The notes: generated by a model from the sequence alone, not told the origin. 64,000 bases of DNA from Pedobacter sp. B4-66 (GCF_018492665.1 NZ_JAFVME010000003.1:744001-808000), one strand, 5' to 3'; counted from the stretch's first letter, positions 30,358-39,029 are shown. Made by a program: numbers and translations.

Positions 30358-31537
30358 TCTTATAAATCGCACCCTTTTCTTCTTCAATCAGGTTAACAAG
30401 CAGATAAACTTCGCCGTTATGATCCTCGCCGAAGCTATAAATTTGCCAATATCCAGGTTCCCGGGATATAGAAAGTTTCTGCATTTTCCAGAGTTCCTTA
30501 TTAAGGTCTGTCAATGTCCATACGGTTCCCATTAAATCTCCAAATATATATTTACCAAATAGCTCCGGGAGTTGTTTCCCACGATAAAGAAAGCCACCAG
30601 TAACGCTGATGCCCTCATTGCGCCCATAATCTGCTATTGGATTGATCCAGTTCTTTGGATCAGGGTCACTTGGAGATTTAACATGTGTACCTTCTCTTAC
30701 ACGCCATCCAAAATTCCCACCCTTAGTAACAATATCAATTTCTTCCCAGTTCTTCTGGCCTACATCTCCGGCAAACAACCGTCCGCCAATCTTGTCGAAA
30801 CTGATCCTCCAAGGGTTCCTAAAACCGTAAGCATAAATTTCAGGTTTTGTATTTTCCATACCTACAAATGGATTGTCTTTTGGAATAGCATAAGGAACCA
30901 TATTTACATCTATCCTCAGTATTTTGCCAAGTAATGTATTTAAATTCTGTCCATTGCCGTAAGTACCATGCAAATCGTTATACGCCCCACCATCTCCTAC
31001 TCCAATATACAGAAAACCATCGGGGCCAAACTTTAAGTCTCCTCCATTATGGTTTGATTCAGGTTCATCAATAATCAGCACATCTCTCGATTTGGTTTTA
31101 TCAGCCATGTCAGAATTCCCCTTAGAAACCTGATATTCACGGATAACACTTTGATGATCTATACCAGCCGTTTTAGATATGCGTTTACTAAAGTATACAT
31201 AGAACTTACCGTTCTTTGCATATTGGGGATGGAAGGCCAGCCCTAACAAGCCCATCTCATCGCTGCTTCCCATCATCAACACCTCATCTGAAAAATCTAA
31301 AAATGGCTTTGGCAAGAGTTTACCACTCTTGATGATCCTGATTCGCCCCTTTTGTTCGCAGATAAATAAGTTGCCAAACTTATCATCTGGTACCGCAAAA
31401 GCTGTGGGATATGATAATTGATCAGATATGAGTTGAAGATCAACCTTTACCGGTGATAAACTGGCTTGAGCTTTTACTCTTGTAATAGTGCCTAATAGTG
31501 CAAATACAATTACGAGTAAGAGTTTTTTTTGTTTCAT
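30341..31537 (-). CDS. PQQ-dependent sugar dehydrogenase (GSDH/sorbosone dehydrogenase family)
   Basis: The start at 31537 (MKQKKLLLVIVFALLG, signal peptide ending near VKAQ) is preferred over an in-frame ATG nine codons upstream. The 398-residue periplasmic protein is a six-bladed beta-propeller of the soluble glucose dehydrogenase family, with GLAFHPQY, HNGGDLKFGPDGFLYIGVGDGG and YGFRNPWRISFD. Family members oxidise aldoses with pyrroloquinoline quinone and calcium. No PQQ synthesis genes are in the window, so the cofactor may be scavenged. The end overlaps the helicase gene by 17 bases. Confidence 0.88.
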   Translation of the reverse strand: MKQKKLLLVIVFALLGTITRVKAQASLSPVKVDLQLISDQLSYPTAFAVPDDKFGNLFICEQKGRIRIIKSGKLLPKPFLDFSDEVLMMGSSDEMGLLGLAFHPQYAKNGKFYVYFSKRISKTAGIDHQSVIREYQVSKGNSDMADKTKSRDVLIIDEPESNHNGGDLKFGPDGFLYIGVGDGGAYNDLHGTYGNGQNLNTLLGKILRIDVNMVPYAIPKDNPFVGMENTKPEIYAYGFRNPWRISFDKIGGRLFAGDVGQKNWEEIDIVTKGGNFGWRVREGTHVKSPSDPDPKNWINPIADYGRNEGISVTGGFLYRGKQLPELFGKYIFGDLMGTVWTLTDLNKELWKMQKLSISREPGYWQIYSFGEDHNGEVYLLVNLIEEEKGAIYKIIPGS

Positions 31538-31633
31538 TATGTTAATATAGTAAAAGTGATTCATTTACATCGCTTACTACTTTATTAAAACAGAATGTTG
31601 GCAACTAAAATTCCGAATTCTTTTGCTCCTGAT

Positions 31634-31641
31634 TAACTTTG
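31634..31641 (+). promoter_or_regulatory. Possible -7 box abutting the S1/P1 nuclease start
   Basis: TAACTTTG matches TAnnTTTG but ends only four bases before the ATG at 31646. If used, transcription would begin almost at the start codon and give a leaderless message. A chance match is also possible. Confidence 0.3.
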
Positions 31642-31645
31642 AGTC

Positions 31646-32788
31646 ATGAGACATTACACACTAACCGCATCCTTAATTGTATTGACTATTGCCCTTGTAT
31701 CATGGGGACAGAAAGGTCATAAAGCTATTGCTTCTATTGCAGAAAAGCATCTTACAACAAATACTAAAACCCTAATAAACAGCTATCTGAAAGGCGAAAC
31801 CATGAGTGATGCTAGCACTTGGGCCGACGAGATTAGTAATGATCCACAATACAAAAAGACTTCTTCCTGGCACTACATAAACCTGCCACTTGGATTAACC
31901 AAAGAGCAGTTCACAGATTATGTAATTAAACAAGATAAAGACAATATCTATACTGCCATTTTAAAAGCAGAAGCAAACCTGAAAGACAAAACGCTTAGTC
32001 TGGCACAAAAAAAACAGGCATTAAAATTCCTGATTCACCTTGTTGGTGATGCGCATCAGCCTATGCATGTTAGTCGTGCAGAAGACAAAGGCGGCAATGA
32101 TGTACAGGTAAGATTTAACGGTAACGGAACCAACCTACATGCCCTTTGGGATGGAAAATTGATTGACCATGAAGGATTCAATTATATCGAAATGGCAAAA
32201 AAGTATGATTGGGCAAATCCGGAACAAGTTAAAAAATGGCAGGCCGACAGTCCCATGCAATGGCTATGGGAAAGCTACCAGGTGAGCACTCAAATTTACG
32301 ATGAGATAAAACCAGGCGAGAACATTGATGAAGCCAGTTATAAAAAGTCAATTGCTATTATCCACCTACGCATTGCTCAGGCAGGTGTGCGCCTGGCTGG
32401 CGAACTAAACAGACTATTCAAAGATCAACAACCTAATCTTAATGAAAAATCCATAACCCCTGCTGCCGTCGTAATACCTGCTACTAAAATTGCAAGCAGT
32501 CCTTTACCCAAAGCAACGACGGTAAAACTAGCAGATCTAAAAAACTCCGTTGGAAAGAATGTAATAGTAACCGGCAAGGTATTTAGTCTTAAAGACATTA
32601 AAAGTATGGTACTGGTTAATGTAGGAGCAGCACATCCAAATCAACTGCTTACGCTGGCCTTAAAAGGAAATGCGAAAAAACTAGCTGATAAGATTAACGG
32701 AAAAACCATTACCATACAGGGTAGAGTAACTATGTTTAAAGGTAAACCGGAGATGGTAGTAAATGAGCCAGATCTAATTAAATTTTAG
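31646..32788 (+). CDS. S1/P1 nuclease with C-terminal OB-fold-like domain
   Basis: The first 19 residues are a signal peptide, leaving Trp20 at the mature N-terminus, which matches the zinc-binding Trp1 of nuclease P1. Zinc ligands follow in order: His25 (GQKGHK), Asp in TWADEI, His in WHYINL, and GDAHQPMHV with GNDVQVRF and LHALWD. About residues 20-255 make up this nuclease, which degrades single-stranded DNA and RNA. A linker leads to a second domain (about 290-380) with ADLKNSVGKNVIVTGKV and GKTITIQGRVTMFKGKPEM, which looks like an OB-fold. Typical S1/P1 proteins end after the first domain. The protein is exported and may scavenge nucleotides. Confidence 0.9.
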   Translation: MRHYTLTASLIVLTIALVSWGQKGHKAIASIAEKHLTTNTKTLINSYLKGETMSDASTWADEISNDPQYKKTSSWHYINLPLGLTKEQFTDYVIKQDKDNIYTAILKAEANLKDKTLSLAQKKQALKFLIHLVGDAHQPMHVSRAEDKGGNDVQVRFNGNGTNLHALWDGKLIDHEGFNYIEMAKKYDWANPEQVKKWQADSPMQWLWESYQVSTQIYDEIKPGENIDEASYKKSIAIIHLRIAQAGVRLAGELNRLFKDQQPNLNEKSITPAAVVIPATKIASSPLPKATTVKLADLKNSVGKNVIVTGKVFSLKDIKSMVLVNVGAAHPNQLLTLALKGNAKKLADKINGKTITIQGRVTMFKGKPEMVVNEPDLIKF

Positions 32789-32975
32789 CCAGTTAATTAA
32801 CCTTTTCCTTTCCTTATTTTAAACTTCCAAATTCTATAAATCAGTAATTGGTATACCAACCTATTGAAACTTAGATACGACTTTTGTATTAGCAAAAATG
32901 ATGAGTAAATAAAATACTCATTATTACTACACAAATCTAGTAAACCAATTGTTAATCAATTAAAGCATTACAACG

Positions 32976-33079
32976 ATGAAATATAGAAAACTTAGAATTG
33001 GGAACAACTCCCTTGAAATTTCTGCGATGGGGTTTGTGACCGATATCGTGAAGAACTGGAGAAGAGAACAGGATTATAA
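32976..33079 (+). pseudogene. Aldo/keto reductase remnant with deleted middle
   Basis: The ATG at 32976 begins MKYRKLRIGNNSLEISAMGF, the standard N-terminus of an aldo/keto reductase. Within 70 bases a different frame reads CDRYREELEKRTGL and stops at 33077-33079, which is the standard C-terminus of the same family. About 300 codons are therefore missing, and the junction near 33032 shifts the frame. It lies 40 bases upstream of the cupin gene and probably was the first gene of an aldo/keto reductase-cupin-alcohol dehydrogenase set. In its original frame translation stops at 33087-33089. Confidence 0.8.
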
Positions 33080-33119
33080 CGATCTATAGAGATAATTGAC
33101 AGGATATAAAATCAAAAAA

Positions 33120-33551
33120 ATGAAATCAACAGAAAATGAAACAGCTATATTCCCAAAAGGAGAAAAAGCCTCAGCAGACTATTTCATTGGAACCGCTTGG
33201 GTAAATATTTTAGTTCCGAAAGATGAAACGGAATGCTACTCCATCGGAGACGTGGTGTTTGAGCCAGGTTGTAGAAATAATTGGCATACTCATCCGGCAG
33301 GACAAATTTTATTGGTAACAGACGGAAAGGGATATTATCAGGAAAAAGGAAAACCTGCACGTTTATTAGCTAAAGGTGATGTTGTAAAAATCCCTTCAGA
33401 TTTAGAACACTGGCATGGCGCTACCCGCGACAACAGCCTTACACATATAGCCATTAGTAACATCACAAAGGATGGCCCTGTAACATGGCTGCAACCTGTA
33501 ACCGACGAAGAATATAATAAAGTTAATGATGATCAACCTAACAACTTATAA
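33120..33551 (+). CDS. Cupin domain protein
   Basis: The start at 33120 (MKSTENETAIFPKGEK) is taken over an ATG eight codons upstream because family members begin here. The 143-residue single-domain cupin has the metal-binding motif 1 NNWHTHPAGQ (two His and Gln) and motif 2 ending LEHWHGA. Related proteins are annotated as quercetin dioxygenase-like or hydroxynitrile lyase-like, but no reaction can be assigned. It is followed 55 bases later by an alcohol dehydrogenase and preceded by an aldo/keto reductase remnant, a neighbourhood suggesting carbonyl detoxification. Confidence 0.85.
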   Translation: MKSTENETAIFPKGEKASADYFIGTAWVNILVPKDETECYSIGDVVFEPGCRNNWHTHPAGQILLVTDGKGYYQEKGKPARLLAKGDVVKIPSDLEHWHGATRDNSLTHIAISNITKDGPVTWLQPVTDEEYNKVNDDQPNNL

Positions 33552-33606
33552 ATGAGATAATATTAAACCTGCATTAGTAACTAGCTAAAGTACAAAAACT
33601 AAAAAA

Positions 33607-34665
33607 ATGGAAAAATTTGAAGTAAAAGCATATGGCACGCAGTCAGCTGAAGCGCCATTAAAACAGTTAAACATAGAGCGCAGAGAAGCAACTCCTAAAG
33701 ATGTGGAGATTGATATTTTATTTTGCGGTGTATGCCACTCTGATTTGCACACGGCACGAAACGATTGGGGCGGCACCATCTATCCTGCTGTTCCTGGTCA
33801 CGAAATAGTTGGCAGGGTTACCAAAGTAGGTAGTGAAGTAAGCAAATTTAAGGTGGGTGACCTTGCGGCAGTGGGTTGCCTTGTCGATTCATGTAGAGAA
33901 TGTTCAAGTTGTAAACAGGATCTTGAGCAATACTGTATTCCAGGCTTTACTGGCACCTACAACAGTAAGGATAAGCATTTAGGAACACGGACTTATGGCG
34001 GTTACTCTGAAAAGGTAGTTGTTGATGAGCATTTTGTATTAAAAGTACCGCAAAACCTAGATCCGGCTGCAACAGCTCCATTGCTTTGTGCAGGAATTAC
34101 CACCTGGTCTCCACTAAGACATTGGAAAGTTGGAAAAGGAAGTAACGTGGCTGTTGTGGGGTTGGGTGGCCTTGGTCATATGGCTATAAAATTAGCAAAA
34201 GCTTTAGGTGCTAACGTTACACTTTTTTCGAGATCACCTGAAAAAGAAAAAGATGCATTTGAATTAGGTGCCCATGCAGTTGTCATTTCTACTGATGAAG
34301 AGCAAATGTTAAAAGTATCAGGAAAGTTTGATCTGATTATTGATACTGTTCCTTATGTACACGATACAAACCACTATATTCCTACACTCAGTATTAATGG
34401 TACAATTGTGTTGGTGGGTTATTTAGGACCATTAGACCCTATGCTGCATACTGTGCCAATGATTATGGGCAGAAAATCTGTGGCAGGTTCCTTAATTGGC
34501 GGTATTGCCGAAACTCAGGAAATGCTTGATTTTTGTGGTGAGCATAACATCGTTTCAGAGATCGAATTAATCAAAATGCAGGACATCAACGAAGCTTACG
34601 AACGTATGCTAAAAAGTGATGTTCGCTATCGTTTTGTAATCGATATGAATTCACTGAAAAATTAA
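33607..34665 (+). CDS. NAD(P)-dependent zinc alcohol dehydrogenase (cinnamyl-ADH/YahK type)
   Basis: The 352-residue medium-chain dehydrogenase binds catalytic zinc through GVCHSDLH and GHE and structural zinc through the four cysteines of DSCRECSSCKQDLEQYC. The Rossmann motif is GLGGLGHMAIKLAKALG, with residues after the second strand (FSRS) favouring NADP. It reduces aldehydes to alcohols in the cytoplasm. It forms a probable operon with the cupin gene and ends at a symmetric hairpin. Confidence 0.92.
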   Translation: MEKFEVKAYGTQSAEAPLKQLNIERREATPKDVEIDILFCGVCHSDLHTARNDWGGTIYPAVPGHEIVGRVTKVGSEVSKFKVGDLAAVGCLVDSCRECSSCKQDLEQYCIPGFTGTYNSKDKHLGTRTYGGYSEKVVVDEHFVLKVPQNLDPAATAPLLCAGITTWSPLRHWKVGKGSNVAVVGLGGLGHMAIKLAKALGANVTLFSRSPEKEKDAFELGAHAVVISTDEEQMLKVSGKFDLIIDTVPYVHDTNHYIPTLSINGTIVLVGYLGPLDPMLHTVPMIMGRKSVAGSLIGGIAETQEMLDFCGEHNIVSEIELIKMQDINEAYERMLKSDVRYRFVIDMNSLKN

Positions 34666-34671
34666 AATTTA

Positions 34672-34708
34672 AGTTACTGAGGGTAAGCGTAGCCTACCCT
34701 CAGTAACT
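34672..34708. terminator. Hairpin between convergent genes
   Basis: A 14-base stem (34672-34685 with 34695-34708) containing TTACTGAGGGTA closes on a nine-base loop, AGCGTAGCC. It lies between the alcohol dehydrogenase and NTF2-like genes. There is no strong T-run on either side, so it may stabilise RNA ends as much as terminate. Confidence 0.65.
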
Positions 34709-34711
34709 ACT

Positions 34712-35086
34712 TTAGCTAGCCATCACCGGAATCTTATAAAAGAACTCTTCGGCCACTATTTTGCCATCTTTAACTTCATAAACAGCAATTTCTTTCATAG
34801 CCATTCTTCCCATTCCTTTATAGGTTACATCCATATCCATAACAACAGTAAAAAAGTCTTCTGCTACAAGCGCTTCAGAAATACTTGCACTATGCAATTC
34901 TTCAACCATATTTTCCCATTCAACAGTTTTATTTCTAACAGCGTCCTTACCTTCAGTTAATTCCATTGGAGTACCCTTAGGTTCACTACTAATAATATCT
35001 TCCCCATAAAGTTCATCGATAGCCTGGAGGTTTTTACCTTCCCGGCAAAGCTGTATTAATCTGTTTGCCACTTCTTGCGTATTCAT
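34712..35086 (-). CDS. NTF2-like (SnoaL-type) small protein
   Basis: The 124-residue protein has the cone-shaped NTF2-like fold signature: N-terminal helix (ANRLIQLCREGKNLQAID), then ELYGEDIISSEPKG and a beta-sheet ending VYEVKDGKIVAEEFFY. Members are polyketide cyclase-like isomerases or simply binding proteins; the function here is unknown. It has no signal peptide and seems to be a single gene. Confidence 0.82.
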   Translation of the reverse strand: MNTQEVANRLIQLCREGKNLQAIDELYGEDIISSEPKGTPMELTEGKDAVRNKTVEWENMVEELHSASISEALVAEDFFTVVMDMDVTYKGMGRMAMKEIAVYEVKDGKIVAEEFFYKIPVMAS

Positions 35087-35193
35087 ATCCTTTTGAATTT
35101 GATTCTATTAAAGTTACCGGTTTTTCTTGTATTGTATTTACAAAAAATCTGGACAAATGCAGTTTAAATGTAACTTTATTTAAAACTATGCAA

Positions 35194-35298
35194 ATGAGTA
35201 AACCAACAAGAATGGAAGCAAATGCTCCAAAAACAACACTTAAATTTTATGTTGGTAATACTGATGAAGCAGATTTTATATTTACGTTGAATAATTAA
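35194..35298 (+). CDS. Possible 34-residue small protein
   Basis: An ATG at 35194 opens MSKPTRMEANAPKTTLKFYV and the frame ends DEADFIFTLNN. An ATG two codons earlier (35188) is equally possible. No family is recognised. The composition is not random-looking, but no ribosome site or conservation can be shown. It could be a small gene 25 bases ahead of the DinB gene or the remnant of a larger one. Confidence 0.25.
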   Translation: MSKPTRMEANAPKTTLKFYVGNTDEADFIFTLNN

Positions 35299-35323
35299 CT
35301 AACGGCTCATTAATAAACAAAAA

Positions 35324-35812
35324 ATGAATTTAACAACACAATTAGCAAAGCATTTAAGAGATGTTCATTTTGGAGGAAACTGGACTACATCAAACCTTAA
35401 AGATAATTTGGCAGAAATAAACTGGCGTCAAGCCACCACACAAGTACATTCTTTTAATACTATAGCCACTCTCGTTTATCATATAAATTACTATATAAGT
35501 GCAGTTCTTGGGGTATTTCAAGGAGAGCCACTTCAGGCTAGTGACAAATATAGCTTTGATCTTCCTCCAATCCTATCCCAAACAGATTGGGAAAACTTAT
35601 TGGATAAGACCTTTACAGATGCTGAAACTTTCACCTTGTTGATTGAACAATTGCCTGAGCATATACTTTGGGAAAATTTCACAGATGAGAAGTACGGAAC
35701 TTACTACAGAAACATTCAAGGAATTATTGAACATACTCACTACCACCTGGGGCAAATTGCCCTGATTAGGAAAATACTGTTACAAACAAATGAAAACCTA
35801 AAAAACGATTAA
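35324..35812 (+). CDS. DinB-like (DUF1572-type) four-helix protein
   Basis: The 162-residue protein shows the DinB/YfiT helical bundle pattern with metal-binding histidines at VYHINYY and HTHYHLGQIALIRKIL. Related proteins include thiol transferases and damage-inducible proteins, but most are uncharacterised. It has no signal peptide. Its stop codon interlocks with the stop of the convergent DUF1080-like gene in the four bases TTAA at 35809-35812. Confidence 0.8.
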   Translation: MNLTTQLAKHLRDVHFGGNWTTSNLKDNLAEINWRQATTQVHSFNTIATLVYHINYYISAVLGVFQGEPLQASDKYSFDLPPILSQTDWENLLDKTFTDAETFTLLIEQLPEHILWENFTDEKYGTYYRNIQGIIEHTHYHLGQIALIRKILLQTNENLKND

Positions 35813-36459
35813 TCTTGGGAAATTTTTAGATTCCTAAAATCTCCTCCTGAATTGTTCCCTACCCAGAATGCTATTTTCCCTGTATTTAGATTACCCAAAG
35901 AAGCGACTTCCAAACAAGGTTTAGCGCTATCATTTACATAAACAGCAATCATTTTTGGGCCTACCTTAATTCGAACCTTAAACCAGTCCACGGGGTTAGT
36001 ATTCTGCCCAATTGGCTGTTCGTATTTTAACGGAAAAGATTCTCTCAATGCTGGCCAATCATTACCCGGGAGGGAAATGTATTGGACTGCGTGCTTTTTA
36101 CGTAATTCATCTACAGCCCTAAAATTAAATGGTCTAAAATAGATTGCCTCATAAGTAGTATCGTTTTCTATATGAAAGGCAAATCCTACAAAGCTTTTCT
36201 GAAAAACATCTTCTCCTTTCACTTCAAATTCAATCTCGCCTGTTTGAAAATCGCGATGTTTTATCTTGATCAATCCTGAACCGGGACTAGGGTTTACATG
36301 CAAAACGGGTTTTTGAGATACACTTTTCATACTGATAGTTCGATTTACTGTATTCGTAATCTTTGTTATATCTACAATTTTACTTTTCTGAGCGGACACT
36401 TTTATATTAATCATAAAAATTAAAAGTAAAGTCATTATTGGGAAGCTGGATTTTTTCAT
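35809..36459 (-). CDS. Secreted DUF1080/LamG-like protein
   Basis: The 216-residue protein has a signal peptide (MKKSSFPIMTLLLIFMINIK, ending VSAQ) and a concanavalin-like beta-sandwich resembling DUF1080 (3-keto-disaccharide hydrolase family): GEIEFEVKGEDVFQKSFVGFAF, FRPFNFRA, DWFKVRIKVGPKMIAVYVND and GKIAFWVGNNSGGDFRNLKI. Many such domains only bind sugars, and no catalytic residue is clear. It is probably periplasmic. It faces a Crp-like regulator across a region containing a perfect palindrome. Confidence 0.75.
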   Translation of the reverse strand: MKKSSFPIMTLLLIFMINIKVSAQKSKIVDITKITNTVNRTISMKSVSQKPVLHVNPSPGSGLIKIKHRDFQTGEIEFEVKGEDVFQKSFVGFAFHIENDTTYEAIYFRPFNFRAVDELRKKHAVQYISLPGNDWPALRESFPLKYEQPIGQNTNPVDWFKVRIKVGPKMIAVYVNDSAKPCLEVASLGNLNTGKIAFWVGNNSGGDFRNLKISQD

Positions 36460-36527
36460 ATCGTTTGTTTTTCAAATAAGATCAAGAGATATGCCAATGA
36501 ATATTCCGCCTTAAAAGGACTCTGAGA

Positions 36528-36561
36528 AACAGTACATGTTCATTTTTGAACATGTACTGTT
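36528..36561. repeat. Perfect 15-base inverted repeat
   Basis: AACAGTACATGTTCA (36528-36542) is exactly complementary to TGAACATGTACTGTT (36547-36561) with four T residues between. It lies between the divergent DUF1080-like and Crp-like genes, where it cannot end a known transcript. It could be a binding site for a dimeric regulator or a structured leader. Confidence 0.7.
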
Positions 36562-36651
36562 CGGAAAAGGCAAAAGAAAACATATGAAATAGAGAATCAA
36601 AAAAACCTTATTTTTACTAATACAATCATCAACATCCTTTAATTACTTTTT

Positions 36652-37266
36652 ATGGGCAGTTATGTCATTTCAAATGAAGCACTAGGTATCTTTCGTAAGG
36701 GATTAGCTCAATTTATCACTTTTGATGAAATCGAATGGACTGAATTCATCAGTCACTTAAACTATAAAACGATTAAAAAGAGAGATCACTTCTCCGTTAA
36801 AGACAAAGTTTGTGACGACATCGGTTTTATCATAAATGGATCCGTACGTTACTACCACATTAAAGATGGCACTGAGATAACCGGTTATTTTAGCTTCGAG
36901 AATGAATTTGTCAGCTCGTACAAAAGTTACCTTACCCAACAACCATGCACTGGTTACATACAGGCGCTTGAGCAAACCGCACTGATCCTTATTTCACGTA
37001 AAAGCATGGATATGATGCTAAACAGCCCATTACTTGCCTACAAGATGGAACGTTTTGGTAGGTTGGTTGCCGAGTATTATATCTGCTGTTATGAAGAAAG
37101 GATTACCTCATTCATTACTAAAACACCTGAAGAACGTTACCTAATAATGCTACAAACAGAACCAGAAATTATGCAGCGAATACCTCAGCACTATATTGCC
37201 AATTTTCTGGGTATTACGCCTGTATCACTTTCACGGATCAGAAAAAGAACTTTAGTATACGCTTAA
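36652..37266 (+). CDS. Crp/Fnr family transcriptional regulator
   Basis: The 204-residue protein has an N-terminal cyclic-nucleotide-binding-type beta-roll (KKRDHFSVKDKVCDDIGFII, GYFSFENEFVSSYKSYL) and a short C-terminal helix-turn-helix (IPQHYIANFLGITPVSLSRIRK). It lacks the cysteines of Fnr-type iron-sulfur sensors. Many similar Bacteroidota proteins regulate neighbouring redox genes without known effector. The epimerase-like gene follows 90 bases later. Confidence 0.88.
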   Translation: MGSYVISNEALGIFRKGLAQFITFDEIEWTEFISHLNYKTIKKRDHFSVKDKVCDDIGFIINGSVRYYHIKDGTEITGYFSFENEFVSSYKSYLTQQPCTGYIQALEQTALILISRKSMDMMLNSPLLAYKMERFGRLVAEYYICCYEERITSFITKTPEERYLIMLQTEPEIMQRIPQHYIANFLGITPVSLSRIRKRTLVYA

Positions 37267-37327
37267 CAGGTACCAGACTTAAACAATTCCTTATCTTTTG
37301 TTAACGTTTTGGTTTACAAACGCCTAT

Positions 37328-37335
37328 TACATTTG
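37328..37335 (+). promoter_or_regulatory. -7 promoter box for the epimerase-like gene
   Basis: TACATTTG matches TAnnTTTG; a TTG at 37309-37311 lies 16 bases upstream, close to the usual -33 spacing. The ATG at 37357 lies 21 bases downstream, which supports that start over an alternative at 37309. Confidence 0.55.
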
Positions 37336-37356
37336 TATCATACAAACAGAAAAGAC

Positions 37357-38292
37357 ATGCATACTATATTAGGAGCCGGCGGACCAACAGCAAACGCACT
37401 TGCACAAGAACTACTGAGCCACAATCCCAACGAAGCCATAAGGTTGGTAAGTCGCAGACCTGCAAAAATTACAGGCACTAATGTTACCTGGCAAAAGGCC
37501 GACTTATTAAACTACCCAGAGGTACTTACAGCAGTAAAGGGTTCTGCAGTGGTTTATATGTGTGCCGGATTGATCTATGATAAAGCAATATGGCAACAAC
37601 AATGGCCTATAATCATGCAAAATCTGATCAATGCAGCCAAAGAAACACAGGCAAAACTAATATTTTTCGATAACGTGTATATGTATGGCCTGGTTAAAGG
37701 CCCTATGGTTGAAACGACACCATATAACCCGGTTAGTGCAAAAGGAGAAGTAAGAGCAAATATAGCCACACAACTGATGGATGAAGTTAAAGCAGGAAAT
37801 ATACAAGCCACTATTGCCAGGGCAGCCGACTTTTACGGAACTGACTCAATGAATAGTTTTTTGGATATGATGGTACTTGATAAATATGCAAAAAAGACAT
37901 CTGCACAATGGATTGGTGATCCAAAAGCGTTACACAATTTCACTTACATACCTGATACCGGTAAAGCAATGTATCTTTTAGGTCAAGATCCTAACTCAGG
38001 GAATCAAATCTGGCATTTACCTACCGCTGCACCTATTACTGGAAAAGAGTTTATAACTCTTGCAGCCAACATTTATGGAGTTAAACCTAATTACACTACC
38101 ATCAATAAATTTATGCTTCAATTGGTGGGGCTATTTAAAAAAGTTGTTGCCGGAACCGTAGAAATGTATTATCAATATGATCATGACTACAATTTCAACT
38201 CTTCAAAATTTGAGCATGAATTTAAAATAAAACCAACTAGTTATAGTGAAGGCATTAAATACATGTCAGAAACCTTATACCGTTCGAAATAG
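37357..38292 (+). CDS. NAD-dependent epimerase/dehydratase family protein (atypical SDR)
   Basis: Starting at MHTILGAGG, the 311-residue protein has the glycine-rich NAD(P)-binding loop GAGGPTANAL, ARAADFYG in the core and HNFTYIPDTGKAM near the substrate site. The usual catalytic YxxxK is not apparent; the matching region reads NPVSAKGEVR, with the Lys but no Tyr four residues earlier. This makes it an atypical SDR, perhaps acting on a small metabolite or only binding nucleotide. The start at 37357 follows the -7 box. Its stop directly abuts the stop of the broken dehydrogenase on the other strand. Confidence 0.78.
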   Translation: MHTILGAGGPTANALAQELLSHNPNEAIRLVSRRPAKITGTNVTWQKADLLNYPEVLTAVKGSAVVYMCAGLIYDKAIWQQQWPIIMQNLINAAKETQAKLIFFDNVYMYGLVKGPMVETTPYNPVSAKGEVRANIATQLMDEVKAGNIQATIARAADFYGTDSMNSFLDMMVLDKYAKKTSAQWIGDPKALHNFTYIPDTGKAMYLLGQDPNSGNQIWHLPTAAPITGKEFITLAANIYGVKPNYTTINKFMLQLVGLFKKVVAGTVEMYYQYDHDYNFNSSKFEHEFKIKPTSYSEGIKYMSETLYRSK

Positions 38293-39029
38293 CTATGAAT
38301 TATCAGGAAATAGCCATTCTTCGATTCTACTAATGGTATCCTCATAAAATATTTGGTATGTATCTTCTGTTACATAGCCAATATGGAACGTTGACTCAAC
38401 ACTAAATGTAAGGTCACAAAGTCTGCCATTTTAAATAATTCCTCCTTACTTACCAACCTTGCACCATGTTCATTTGCTTTCTCTACAGTAAGGTTTTCAC
38501 TCCATGCAAGTACTTCCATTTCAAACGCCTTAGCGTAACGTGTTATTGTACTGCCAATGTTTCCCAAGCCGACAATCCCAATAGTTTTCCCTTTAAGGTC
38601 TACTCCTACCCCCCTTTGCCAATTACCTTTGCGTAAAGAAGTAGATTCTGCGACAATATGTCTTGTCACTGCAAGAAGCAAGGCCCAAGTTAACTCAGGA
38701 GCCCCGCTAGAATGATAACCGGTAATTGATATGGCAATTCCCAATTCTTCAGCTGCTATCGTATCTATCGAGGCATTACGCCTGCCTGTAGAAACAATTA
38801 GTTTAAGGTTGGGTAAACTAGATAAAATCTCTCTTGACAATGGTGTTCTTTCTCGCATTACACAAACAACCTGAAATGGCTGTAGGGAACGCACAACCTC
38901 TTCTTGTGAAGCCATATGGTGATTAAACACGGTAACATCGGCATTTTTATGGATAGCAGACCAGTCGCCAAATGAAAAAGCTACATTTTGATAATCATCT
39001 AATATTGCAATCTGAGGAAGTGTCTTCAT
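38293..39029 (-). pseudogene. D-2-hydroxyacid dehydrogenase with internal deletion
   Basis: The intact N-terminal part (about 210 residues) is a normal 2-hydroxyacid dehydrogenase: KTLPQIAILDDYQNVA, the NAD-binding GLGNIGSTITRYAK and the start of TLHLVLSQR. The frame then ends early at RSILAM. A second frame on the same strand continues HIGYVTEDTYQIFYED and ends at 38293-38295, which is the family's normal C-terminus. Roughly 90-100 codons carrying the catalytic Arg and Glu are missing, and the junction near 38398 shifts the frame. The truncated product cannot be active. Confidence 0.85.
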
